This document shows, piece after piece, positions 25,345 to 33,156 of a DNA stretch of 64,000 nucleotides. A model generated the notes under the pieces. The model was not told the origin of the DNA and did not search any database. It saw nothing but the letters and a program-made list of their open reading frames with translations. The number at the start of each line of letters is the position of its first letter. Positions within the stretch are counted from its first letter, which is position 1. The stretch covers positions 33,579 to 97,578 of the forward strand of contig NZ_FNYY01000018.1 of the NCBI RefSeq assembly GCF_900109145.1, written 5' to 3'. Both the position numbers and the translations under genes were made by a program. This DNA is from Marinovum algicola. Lineage in GTDB: Bacteria > Pseudomonadota > Alphaproteobacteria > Rhodobacterales > Rhodobacteraceae.

Positions 25345-26406
25345 TTATCGCGGGCCGCTCAGCACCCGCTCGATTTCCGCCATGCAGTCATCGACCATGT
25401 CACCGCTCACCGGCCCATGCAGACGGATGGCAACACCCTTGGCGCCGTCCTCGCGCTCGATGGCAATCCCGTTGGGAAGCTCACGACGCTGGCGTGTCAC
25501 AGCCTGTTTCGTCCGGGGCCGGCCACCACGCCCCGGCGCGCGCTCAGCCTGCTCCGCCTTGTTGATAAAGCCCTGCAACACCTGCCATTCATCTTCGGCA
25601 GCCTCGGGTTTGGCCTGTTCCAGCGCGTCCCTGATCTCAGGCCCGAGACCGGCCCGAAGCGCCGTTGCCAACCGCAGGCACTGCCGCTCGTTCATTGCGG
25701 TGGCATGGCCCAACATGTCGGCCAGCTCTTCGTGAATCATGGCAAAGGAACGAATTTTCGACCGTTTCGCCTTGGATGCCGCGCGAAACAGCGCATTCAC
25801 CGCCTCATCCAGCGTCGCAAACACCCCGTCAGACACCGCCATGGCCGCCGCGCGACCCCGTTCGTACTGGCTGAGACCGACGCGGATCTCGTTCTCTTCG
25901 ATCATCGCGACATAGACATCGGCGACGTTCTCCGGCGCCCGCACAAAGGCCGGGATCTCGGTATATCCCCCCTCGGATGCAGCCAGGTGGCGAAACGCCT
26001 CGAGACGCCGAAACCCCGAGATCAGCGCATAGCCATCGTCGTTGGGATAGACCTCGATCGGCAGCCGCAGGCCGCTCTCGACAATCGAGGTGGCCAGCTC
26101 CATCAACTCGTCCTGCGCCACTTCGATCCGGTCGCGCGAGACGCCGGCGACATGCACCTCGGCCACCGGTACCATGGTTACCAGCCGCCCGTCCTCTTCA
26201 GCCGCGCGCAGCCGGGCCGCATCGGCCTTGTCACGGGCCTGTTCGGCGCGCGCCTCGGCGGGCAGGGGCTGGGCCATTGCCGCCGCTTCGCCCACCACAT
26301 CCGCGATCGGCATCCTGAGGCCGCTGCGGTTTTCCCGCGCAAACCCTTCTTCGAGTTCTTTCAATGCCTCGGGCGAGGGCGGTTCAAGCTGTCTGCGCCG
26401 TGCCAT
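25345..26406 (-). CDS. parB: ParB-family partition protein
   Basis: 353 residues. The N-terminal nuclease-like ParB domain (about 75-185) has VPVAEVHVAGVSRDRIEV, LATSIVESGLRLPIEVYP and the box-II motif ISGFRRLEAFRHLA, which binds CTP in this family. A helix-turn-helix region follows (about 190-270), then a C-terminal dimerisation part. ParB loads on parS and works with ParA to segregate the replicon. The start at 26406 overlaps parA by 23 bp and the first residues MARRRQLEPP are family-like. The five GTTTCGC palindromes nearby are its likely targets. Confidence 0.9.
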   Translation of the reverse strand: MARRRQLEPPSPEALKELEEGFARENRSGLRMPIADVVGEAAAMAQPLPAEARAEQARDKADAARLRAAEEDGRLVTMVPVAEVHVAGVSRDRIEVAQDELMELATSIVESGLRLPIEVYPNDDGYALISGFRRLEAFRHLAASEGGYTEIPAFVRAPENVADVYVAMIEENEIRVGLSQYERGRAAAMAVSDGVFATLDEAVNALFRAASKAKRSKIRSFAMIHEELADMLGHATAMNERQCLRLATALRAGLGPEIRDALEQAKPEAAEDEWQVLQGFINKAEQAERAPGRGGRPRTKQAVTRQRRELPNGIAIEREDGAKGVAIRLHGPVSGDMVDDCMAEIERVLSGPR

Positions 26407-27802
26407 GCTCTGCCTCCTTGGTCCTGTCTGCCTCTGCCATCTGCGCGTCACGCCACCACGACCCGATCAGGAGCTCCTTGAACTCCGCATAGGTCCGATC
26501 GAACGCTTCGCGCCCCCGCGTATAAGTCTCGCGGTTGAAATTGCGGTAATCCGCTTCGTAGATTCCGCTGACACTTTCGCCAGCCTGACCCACCAGCGCG
26601 GTATATTCCTGCCGATAGGCGTTCATCATGTCGCCGAAATAGGCCTGGATCACATTCGCCAAATCGGTCTGCTGCGCCGCGTCGAAGCGGGTGATCACCG
26701 CCCGCACCACATCCCATTCGAACTTCATCTCGGGCAGGCCGGCACGACGCCGGGCGCCATTCTCGCCCTCTTCGATGCTGGCGAAGGTCGAATAGAGCAT
26801 GTCAAAGAATCGCCCCGTGGAATCGAACTCCAGGAAAGACGCCCCCAGCGGCACCAGCAGGATATCCGCCGCGGCCAGCGCATTGATCGTCAGATAGCCC
26901 AGCGCCGGCGGGGTATCGAGAAGCACGATGTCATATTCGTCGAGCGCACCGCCTTCCTCGAGCCCCGCGGTCAGCGCATCCCAGAGCGGCCAGGATTTCA
27001 GCCCCATGCGCCACACCGGGATCTGGAACTCGGCCCAGTAGAGATTGAGCTGCGCACCGATCAGATCGATGTTGGGCCAATGGGTGTTCTGAACCACGTC
27101 CTGCAACGACAAGTCCAGCGCCTCGGTGAGCGTCTCGTCGAGCGGGGCAGGGGGGGCACCCGCCGCTTCGCGCACGCTGTTTTCCTGTTGCAGATGCCGC
27201 GCGTAATCGCGCGCCAGAAGCGGAAACACGGTTTGCCACTCATCCGCCACCTGCCCGCCGAGGATCGAGGTCATCGAGCCTTGTGAATCCAGATCGATCA
27301 CCAGCACTTTGTAGCCGTCGAGCGCCGCCGACATCGCCAGATGCGCCGCCGTCGAGGTCTTGCCGACGCCGCCCTTGAAGTTGGCCACCGCCACCACCTT
27401 GGCCGGCAGCCCCTCGGGACGATAGGGGCGATACTCCTTGGTGCTCACCCCTTCTTCGGCAAAGTGGTCGCGAAGCCGCAACACCTCTTCGAGGCTGAAC
27501 CATTTCGCCCCGGCGTGGCCTTCGCCCTGCGGCAGGTCCGGGTGCTTGTTCAGCACCCGCCGCAGATGCGCTGGCGCAACCGGGATCAGGTAGCGGCAAA
27601 TTTCCCAGGTCGAGAATTTCCGCAACCGTTTTCGCCCGTCGGGCGCATAACCCCGTTTCGCCAGGTCATCACGCCCGCGCCCCGCAAAGGCCGCGGCTTT
27701 CGCGAATCGGGCGGTGTCGATAGGTTCGCCCAACTTGGCCGCCGCCGCCTTGGGATCGAGGTTGAAATAGGGGGGCAGGGGGGTGTCCTGTTTGCGGACC
27801 AT
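26384..27802 (-). CDS. parA: ParA-family partition ATPase with N-terminal DNA-binding region
   Basis: 472 residues. An N-terminal region (about 60-130) carries a helix-turn-helix-like segment (KFSTWEICRYLIPVAPAHLRRVL), as in P1-type ParA proteins that autoregulate. The ATPase has deviant Walker A KGGVGKTS near 145-152, Walker A' VLVIDLDSQGS and Walker B DIVLLDTPPALGYLT. It drives plasmid segregation with ParB. Start chosen at the ATG at 27802 because the 52 upstream in-frame codons are arginine-rich and run through a parS-like palindrome. Divergent from rep. Confidence 0.93.
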   Translation of the reverse strand: MVRKQDTPLPPYFNLDPKAAAAKLGEPIDTARFAKAAAFAGRGRDDLAKRGYAPDGRKRLRKFSTWEICRYLIPVAPAHLRRVLNKHPDLPQGEGHAGAKWFSLEEVLRLRDHFAEEGVSTKEYRPYRPEGLPAKVVAVANFKGGVGKTSTAAHLAMSAALDGYKVLVIDLDSQGSMTSILGGQVADEWQTVFPLLARDYARHLQQENSVREAAGAPPAPLDETLTEALDLSLQDVVQNTHWPNIDLIGAQLNLYWAEFQIPVWRMGLKSWPLWDALTAGLEEGGALDEYDIVLLDTPPALGYLTINALAAADILLVPLGASFLEFDSTGRFFDMLYSTFASIEEGENGARRRAGLPEMKFEWDVVRAVITRFDAAQQTDLANVIQAYFGDMMNAYRQEYTALVGQAGESVSGIYEADYRNFNRETYTRGREAFDRTYAEFKELLIGSWWRDAQMAEADRTKEAEHGTAQTA

Positions 27803-27906
27803 TGTGCTCTTGCCTCGCTCGGATCGTATGATTTGCCTGTTATTCGCCAGATCATCGCACATCCCGATCCATCTGTGAATCGCCAATGCGAGGCGCACCT
27901 TGCTGG

Positions 27907-27924
27907 GGTTTCGCACGCGAAACC
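27907..27924. repeat. parS-like palindrome 5
   Basis: GGTTTCGC-AC-GCGAAACC, 7-8 bp arms with a 2-nt centre, about 105 bp upstream of the chosen parA start. It is well placed both as a centromere site and for autoregulation of parAB. Confidence 0.6.
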
Positions 27925-28090
27925 TGCTGCAAACCCTAAAAAGGAAAGAACGCAGCACCCCAACAAGGTTTTGATTCTTTAGGAATATTTAAGATCTTTT
28001 CCCGCAAAAAGATCAGCCTTTTTAATATGTTAAATAGGTTTGGGGACCCGCCCACAGGTCCATAGGCACCCATCTGCGGGACCGGGAGTA

Positions 28091-28259
28091 CCCGCCGGCG
28101 GGAAGAGGGGATCCGATTCGCGGGGAAAGCGGCACCCGGACTCGGGAAACGGCAAAAATCCCGCCTCTGTTGCCCGAATGTCGGCGTTCGATCCCGTAAA
28201 CGGGTCCCTCAAGCCCTTTCAAGCCTCTTCGTTTCGCGCGTCAGGCACCCGTTTACGGG
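28091..28259. repeat. Four CCCG-N4-CGGG palindromes upstream of rep
   Basis: Copies at 28091-28102 (CCCGCCGGCGGG), 28135-28146 (CCCGGACTCGGG), 28193-28204 (CCCGTAAACGGG) and 28248-28259 (CCCGTTTACGGG). Starts are 44, 58 and 55 bp apart. Copies 3 and 4 are reverse complements of each other, with identical arms. They fit initiator or autorepressor binding sites (iteron-like) just before the rep gene. Confidence 0.55.
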
Positions 28260-28378
28260 ACCAGCCCCTGCCGCGATACGGTGCCCAACGAGCAATTGAG
28301 CGCGGGTGCCTTTTGCGGCATACTACATCCGAGCAGACCGGAAGAGCCAGCACGGCCGCCGGACCAGAAGGACAGGCC

Positions 28379-29650
28379 ATGCAGACCGACGATATTCCGC
28401 ACGATCAGCTGAGCGGCCCGCTGCGCCGCCCCTCAGTGAAAAAGAACGTGGCCGCCATCCATGTTTCCGGCAAGCTGACACTGCTGCAACGCAAGCTGTC
28501 CAACGTTCTTCTGCTCAACGCCTATGATCACCTGGTCAGCCGGCCCAAGCATCAGATCGACGCCCGCACGCTCTGCATGATGGTGGGCTACAATTCCAAC
28601 GACATGGAAACGCTCAAGGCGTCTCTGCGTTCGCTGGCGGAAACCACTGCCGAATGGGATATGCTCGGCGCAGATGGCCAGCACGAATGGGGCGTCTCGG
28701 CGCTTCTGTCTTATGCCAAGCTCAAGGGCGGCATCTGCGAATATGCCTATTCGCCCGCCCTGGCCGAGAAGCTGCATGATCCCAAGGTCTTTGCGCTGAT
28801 CAATCTGAACATTCAGCGGCGCTTCACCTCCGGCCACGCGCTGGCGCTCTACGAGAACTGCTATCGTTTCGTCCGCACCGGCTCCACCGGCTGGTGGCCG
28901 ATCGATCTGTTCCGGCGGCTGATGGGCGTGGATGGCAGCGCCTATTACGAGAGTTTCAAGCATCTCAACGCCAAGGTCATCAAACCCGCGGTGAAGGAAG
29001 TCAACAAGACCTCGAACATCCTGCTCGACCCGGAGTTTCGCAAGATGGGTCGCCAGGTCAGCGAGTTGCGGTTCAGGATTCGTGAAAATCCGCAGTTGGC
29101 CATGCTGGACATCGATGATGGCGAAGGCGTCCGCCAGGGGCCGGTTTATCAGGGGCTGCTCAAGGTCGGGGTCTCGGACCGGCTCGCCCGGCAGTGGATC
29201 GCCGAACACGGCGAAACCTACGTGGCGGAGAAACTGGCCTATCTTCAGGGGCGCGACGGTGTGAAGAGCCCGGTCCGCTACCTCACCGCCGCCCTGCGCG
29301 ACGACTACAAGGCCGAGGTCGCGCCCGAGCCCTCACCCGAGGCCGTCAAGGCGGCCGAAACGCGCAAGGTGCAGGCGAGCTTTGCCGAACAGCAGGCTGC
29401 GGCTCGCGATGCCGAGCTGGAAGCCGCCCGCCGCAAGCGGGCAGGGCGCATGGCGCGGATCCGCGAACTGGTCGCCGCCCGCAGCCCCACACAGCGCGAC
29501 GCCGACAAGCGGCTTTTTCTCGCGCGCCTCTCCGATGATCTCGAGCGGGCAGAGTTTCAGCGCCTCGGCTGGGGCTCCGCGCTGTCGGTCGGCGAAATGG
29601 TGGAATTCTGGGAGGAACTTGCGCCGGGTGCCTTCGACGATGTGGCTTAG
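28379..29650 (+). CDS. Plasmid replication initiator (Rep_3 / RepB type)
   Basis: 423 residues. Two winged-helix regions fit the Rep_3 superfamily: residues about 20-130 (SVKKNVAAIHVSGKLTLLQRKLSNVLLLNAYDH, cut here into its family pattern) and about 130-250 (FALINLNIQRRF, then FRRLMGVDGSAYYESFKHLNAKVIKPAVKEVN). A basic, coiled-coil-like C-terminal part follows. Such proteins bind iterons and open the plasmid origin. The ATG at 28379 has AGAAGGA upstream; the long upstream in-frame extension covers the origin repeats and is not coding. Divergent parAB and a neighbouring toxin-antitoxin pair complete a plasmid core. Confidence 0.85.
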   Translation: MQTDDIPHDQLSGPLRRPSVKKNVAAIHVSGKLTLLQRKLSNVLLLNAYDHLVSRPKHQIDARTLCMMVGYNSNDMETLKASLRSLAETTAEWDMLGADGQHEWGVSALLSYAKLKGGICEYAYSPALAEKLHDPKVFALINLNIQRRFTSGHALALYENCYRFVRTGSTGWWPIDLFRRLMGVDGSAYYESFKHLNAKVIKPAVKEVNKTSNILLDPEFRKMGRQVSELRFRIRENPQLAMLDIDDGEGVRQGPVYQGLLKVGVSDRLARQWIAEHGETYVAEKLAYLQGRDGVKSPVRYLTAALRDDYKAEVAPEPSPEAVKAAETRKVQASFAEQQAAARDAELEAARRKRAGRMARIRELVAARSPTQRDADKRLFLARLSDDLERAEFQRLGWGSALSVGEMVEFWEELAPGAFDDVA

Positions 29651-29683
29651 GGTGCAAGGCGTCGCGAAGTCGAGTGACCGGCG

Positions 29684-30091
29684 TCAGACGAAGGGGTCAA
29701 TGACCCGCGCACCGCTTGGAAAGAAATCCGAGCCATTGCCCGTCACAACGGCCGCATCTCGCGCAATCGCCTGTGCCGCGATCATCAGATCGGCACCGGG
29801 ATGGCCCAGCCGCGCCGACAATTCGCCCCAGATCAGCGCGTCCTGGGAATCGAATTCAAGAATTCGGTCGGCAAAGACCTGAACCGTGCGATCCAGCCAA
29901 TGCCGGAGGTCATGGGCAAATTCGCGGTTTTTCGGCTCTTGCAGGCGAATCCCGCGCTCGATTTCGCCGAGTGTGATCACGCTGAGATATAACTCGCTCT
30001 CCGGCGCCTGAGACAACCATGCAGCGACCTTTGGCGCCCGGTCGGGGCGCCGCACGGCGGAAATCACATTGGTGTCGAGAATATGGATCAA
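29684..30091 (-). CDS. PIN-domain ribonuclease toxin (VapC/FitB-like)
   Basis: 135 residues, one PIN domain. The first acidic residue is in ILDTNVIS (Asp 6), the second in ITLGEIERG (Glu 43 region), the third in HPGADLMIAAQA and the last in the VTGNGSDF segment. These residues form the metal site of VapC-type endoribonucleases. The start is a TTG that overlaps the antitoxin stop, so toxin translation depends on antitoxin translation. Next to the replication genes it should act as a post-segregational stabiliser. Confidence 0.88.
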   Translation of the reverse strand: MIHILDTNVISAVRRPDRAPKVAAWLSQAPESELYLSVITLGEIERGIRLQEPKNREFAHDLRHWLDRTVQVFADRILEFDSQDALIWGELSARLGHPGADLMIAAQAIARDAAVVTGNGSDFFPSGARVIDPFV

Positions 30092-30330
30092 AAGGTCACG
30101 TCGCGCGGTGCCGCCTGCGCCCGCTCCTGATCGCCGCCCGGAAAGGCCATCAGGTGGTCGGCAAAGCTCTCGCGTTCCGCTCGGGCCGCCTTGACGAGCC
30201 GGTGATATTCCTCCGACGCGATGACAACGACCGCCGGCTTGCCCCGGCGCGAAACTTCCTGCGGTCGGCCGGCAAGGGCGGCTTCTACCACGGCACTGAA
30301 CCGGTTCTTGGCATCTTGAAGGGTCAACAT
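30088..30330 (-). CDS. Phd/YefM-family antitoxin
   Basis: 80 residues. The N-terminal part has the Phd/YefM pattern LQDAKNRFSAVVEAAL, then SRRGKPAVVVIASEEYHRLVK, a DNA-binding dimer fold. The C-terminal 30 residues are charged and would wrap the PIN toxin. It precedes the toxin gene and overlaps it. Direct repeats CTGTCTAG just upstream are a likely autoregulatory operator. Confidence 0.9.
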   Translation of the reverse strand: MLTLQDAKNRFSAVVEAALAGRPQEVSRRGKPAVVVIASEEYHRLVKAARAERESFADHLMAFPGGDQERAQAAPRDVTF

Positions 30331-30341
30331 GACACAGTCTC

Positions 30342-30361
30342 CTGTCTAGCTACCTGTCTAG
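30342..30361. promoter_or_regulatory. Direct-repeat operator of the toxin-antitoxin operon
   Basis: CTGTCTAG occurs at 30342-30349 and again at 30354-30361, 12 bp apart, starting 12 bp upstream of the antitoxin start codon. Spacing and place suit cooperative binding by Phd/YefM dimers. Confidence 0.5.
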
Positions 30362-30397
30362 ATAGTGTTGCACAGGCGGTCTTGCAAGGAGGAAGCT

Positions 30398-30952
30398 TCA
30401 GGCCAGCTTTTCCACGTTCACCCGCGGGATCGAGGTTTTTACCTTCTGACCCATCAATTCGATCAGCACGCGCAACCGGTCCTCCTTGTCCAGCGCGTCG
30501 ACCTTTGTCACCAGATCGGCGAAAGGCCCGGAAATCACGCGAATTCGATCGCCCGCGGCAAAATCCTCGGGCGGCAGAACCAGCCCCTTGTCATCGCAGC
30601 GTGCAATGAGACCGGCCATGAATTGCGCGGGCAGGGGGCTGGGGCGGCGCGGGTCGTTTAGCAAGAGCCGCGTCACGCCCCGGGTCGAGTTGATCGCCTG
30701 CCATCCGTGCTGCACGGGATCGAAGCGAACGAACATATAGCCCGGAAACAGCGGCCGCCGTACCGTCGCGCCTCGAAGGGCTTCGAAGCGCTCGGGCACA
30801 AAGGTCGCAAAGCGCTGCCGCCCAAGATTGCGCAGCGCAAGCGCCAGACCGTTGGGTTTCAGCTGCGCGACAAACCAATTGTCAGCACGCGGGGCCGCGT
30901 CAGAGCCCGAAGCGCCGGTGGTCTTGTCCGTCAAATCTTCACCGAAGGCCAT
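30398..30952 (-). CDS. NusG/RfaH-like transcription elongation factor
   Basis: 184 residues. The NGN domain is clear: NWFVAQLKPNGLALALRNL, ATFVPERFEALRG and RRPLFPGYMFVRFDP. It is followed by a KOW-type segment (FAAGDRIRVISGPFADLVTKV). It is a paralogue of housekeeping NusG of the RfaH kind, which lets RNA polymerase read through long polysaccharide operons. Start at 30952 (MAFGEDL); the 19-residue upstream extension is less family-like. Located between plasmid core and the second polysaccharide block, so it may serve both blocks. Confidence 0.85.
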   Translation of the reverse strand: MAFGEDLTDKTTGASGSDAAPRADNWFVAQLKPNGLALALRNLGRQRFATFVPERFEALRGATVRRPLFPGYMFVRFDPVQHGWQAINSTRGVTRLLLNDPRRPSPLPAQFMAGLIARCDDKGLVLPPEDFAAGDRIRVISGPFADLVTKVDALDKEDRLRVLIELMGQKVKTSIPRVNVEKLA

Positions 30953-31187
30953 TTTCTCTACCCATTTGATTAATGCGTTTTGCCCGAAAGGTCGATGCGA
31001 CCCGTCCAAAGCGCCTTGTCCTGTACGCCCGTGGGCGTGAATCCCGAAGTACCTCGGCTTTTAATGATTAACGTTATCAGTCCGTTACCGAGTTTCGCGT
31101 CAAGCATTGGGAAAGTTTTGATCCCGATTCTGCCCCTCGTGGGAACCGCGGCCGGTGTGGTCGCCAAAAACCGTAGGGGTACGGGAA

Positions 31188-31643
31188 ATGACTCTTTTGA
31201 ATGCTGCGCGGCGCAGCCTGATTGCCGCATTGTGTCTGCTTGGAACCGGCGTGATGGCGCCTGACACCGCCGATGCGCAACAGACAATTGTCGTGCGCAA
31301 CGATCATGGCGGATTGATCCAGCGTCGTGCCAACAAGATAAGCGAGATTCGTGCCAGCGGCCAACGGGTCGAGATCCGCGGCACCTGCATGTCGGCCTGC
31401 ACCATGTATCTCGGTGCGGGAAATGTTTGCATTTCGCCGAATGCGCGCTTCGGCTTTCACGGGCCGTCGTCATTTGGGCGTCGCCTGGTGTCACAAGATT
31501 TCGAACGCTGGAGCAACGTCGTTGCCAGTCACTTCAAGCCGGAATTGCAACAATGGTTCATGACCAAGGCGCGCTACAGAATCAACGGGTTCTATCGCAT
31601 CTCCGGGCGCCAACTGATCCAGATGGGCTATGCCAGCTGCTGA
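31188..31643 (+). CDS. Small exported protein with ClpP-like Ser-Ala-Cys motif
   Basis: 151 residues with a Sec signal peptide ending TADAQ. The mature part begins TIVVRNDHGGLIQRRANKI, then EIRGTCMSACTMYLGAGNVCISPNARFGFHGPS. This resembles the periplasmic COG3904-type proteins, which look like remnants of the ClpP/crotonase protease fold with serine in the SAC position. Four cysteines are present, which could form disulfides. Function unknown. The ATG at 31188 follows GGGAAA. It faces a small Gly-rich protein gene across a perfect hairpin. Confidence 0.65.
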   Translation: MTLLNAARRSLIAALCLLGTGVMAPDTADAQQTIVVRNDHGGLIQRRANKISEIRASGQRVEIRGTCMSACTMYLGAGNVCISPNARFGFHGPSSFGRRLVSQDFERWSNVVASHFKPELQQWFMTKARYRINGFYRISGRQLIQMGYASC

Positions 31644-31660
31644 GCGTGATCCCACCCGGT

Positions 31661-31682
31661 GGCGCGCCGATCAGGGCGCGCC
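31661..31682. terminator. Bidirectional hairpin between convergent small genes
   Basis: Perfect 8-bp stem GGCGCGCC / GGCGCGCC with loop GATCAG, between the stops at 31643 and 31702. No long T-tract on either side, so it may be a stem-only terminator or an mRNA 3' protector. Confidence 0.5.
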
Positions 31683-31701
31683 GGAAAAGAGGGATGTTCG
31701 A

Positions 31702-32025
31702 TTACTGGGTGTCTGAGGTCGACGAACCACCGCCGCCACCCGAAAGGCCGAGTGCCGCGCCCACAACACCGATACCAATGACTGGCCCAAGGAAACCGAC
31801 GTTGGTCGCCGGAGCGCCGGCCTGGGCGTCACCGAACAGACCGGTCGGCTGGCAGAGCACGCGCAGAAGCGTCTGACCGGAATCGTCGGTTTCGAAACGC
31901 GCGCTGGCGATATTGCCTTCGCAGGGCACAGGCGTCTGGGCCAAGGCGAGGTCAAGCGCGGTGGTTTGGGCGTTTGAGACGGTGGCCGCAAGGGCGAGCA
32001 CCGTGCTGGCGAGAATTATTTTCAT
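31702..32025 (-). CDS. Small secreted protein with Gly-rich C-terminal hydrophobic segment
   Basis: 107 residues. The signal peptide (MKIILASTVLALAATVSNA) is followed by a short domain with two cysteines (PVPCEGNIASARF and LRVLCQPTGLFG). A hydrophobic glycine-rich stretch (VGFLGPVIGIGVVGAALGL) and the tail GGGGGSSTSDTQ end the protein. Small secreted proteins of this shape are seen beside exopolysaccharide genes in Rhodobacteraceae, but no function is known to me. The start is taken at 32025 since the signal peptide begins there. Confidence 0.6.
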   Translation of the reverse strand: MKIILASTVLALAATVSNAQTTALDLALAQTPVPCEGNIASARFETDDSGQTLLRVLCQPTGLFGDAQAGAPATNVGFLGPVIGIGVVGAALGLSGGGGGSSTSDTQ

Positions 32026-32303
32026 AGCGAAAAGCTCCAATAAACTTTGCCGTTGTGTTTACTGCTCTACGGCATGGGGGGACACAATTCCATGACTATA
32101 CCGATGGATGTCCAAAATTAAACCCTTGCGTCTCTGAATTTGCAAAGAATTAATGCATTGCCCCGCATCCCGATGCATTTTTCCGCGACAGGTGGCAAAC
32201 CGCCATTCCGGCCCAAAAAGCAACAATTCCGCAACCACAGCGCCGCTGCAAGGCAGGCTGGCTTGCGTCTCGGCCCGGGGCGTCGCATGTGGGTCGTGTC
32301 CTT

Positions 32304-33101
32304 ATGATTGGCAGGGTTGTGGACGTGAGCGATACGGCATTCTTTCTCGCCGCCAAGCTGGCCGGCCTGTTGATTCGGCCCGACGTCTGGCTCGCCACCT
32401 TGGTGACGCTGACCTGTGTTGCAGTCTGGGCCGGGCGGGGCCGTTGGCTGGCGCTGATCACGGTGGTCTTTGTCCTGGCGGTTGGGATCGTACCATTCGG
32501 CGACTTCCTTCTCGCCCGGTTCGAGGCACGCTATCCCGCCGCGCCACAGGTCGCCGAACCGACCGGCATCATCCTGCTCGGCGGCGGCGAAGACACCAAC
32601 GCTGCCCGGCGCTGGGGTGGGGCCCAGATCAGCGACTCGGGCGACCGCTTCACCGAGGCGATGGCCTTGGCCCGGCGGTTTCCCGAGGCGCGCGTGGTTT
32701 TCACCGGCGGTAGCGGTGCACTGCGTAATCTGGGCACATATGGCGGAACGCAGGCCGGGATCGCCGAAGACCTCCTGCTTTCGCTGGGGTTGTCCCGCGA
32801 TCGGCTGACCCTCGAAACCCGGTCACGCAACACCGCCGAAAATGCCTCTCTGACTCACGCGCTGATCGCGCCGGAAGCAGGGGAGCGGTGGATCCTCGTC
32901 ACCTCTGCCTTCCATATGCCCCGCGCCATGCGCAGCTTCAAACGCGCCGGCTGGCCTGGGCTTGTCCCTTGGCCGGTCGATTTCCGCTCCGAGAGATTGC
33001 GCGACGGTCTTGGATGGAATCTGGCCGAGAACCTTGATCAGCTTAATACCGCCATGAAAGAGACGGTTGGCCTGCTGGCCTACAGGATAGCCGGGCGATA
33101 G
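32304..33101 (+). CDS. YdcF/DUF218-family membrane protein
   Basis: 265 residues. Two N-terminal hydrophobic helices (about 15-55) precede a DUF218 domain with GIILLGGGED, VVFTGGSG, the ENT motif SRNTAENASLT and TSAFHMPRAM near the end. The family includes ElyC and SanA, linked to envelope polysaccharide or lipid-carrier homeostasis. A GTG at 32325 directly before SDTAFFLAAKL is an alternative start and would be closer to the family length. No operon partner on its strand. Confidence 0.85.
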   Translation: MIGRVVDVSDTAFFLAAKLAGLLIRPDVWLATLVTLTCVAVWAGRGRWLALITVVFVLAVGIVPFGDFLLARFEARYPAAPQVAEPTGIILLGGGEDTNAARRWGGAQISDSGDRFTEAMALARRFPEARVVFTGGSGALRNLGTYGGTQAGIAEDLLLSLGLSRDRLTLETRSRNTAENASLTHALIAPEAGERWILVTSAFHMPRAMRSFKRAGWPGLVPWPVDFRSERLRDGLGWNLAENLDQLNTAMKETVGLLAYRIAGR

Positions 33102-33156
33102 GCGGAGGCGCCGGTCTGGCTTCGCCAAATCGCAAGAAACACCTGCGCCTCGCCCG

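Larger units (their letters stand above)
27803..28378. other. Candidate origin of replication (parA-rep intergenic region)
   Basis: 576 bp without a convincing gene. From the parA side it holds parS-like copy 5 (27907-27924), an A/T-rich stretch (about 27960-28040) that could be the unwinding element, then four palindromes of the form CCCG-N4-CGGG at 28091, 28135, 28193 and 28248, and an imperfect one at 28069. The rep ribosome site AGAAGGA is at 28366-28372. The order A/T-rich zone, repeated sites, initiator gene is typical of a Rep_3-type origin. Confidence 0.6.

Noticed and set aside
28040..28378. N-terminal extension of the replication initiator
   Set aside because: It would translate the repeated palindromes of the origin; the ATG at 28379 has a good ribosome site.
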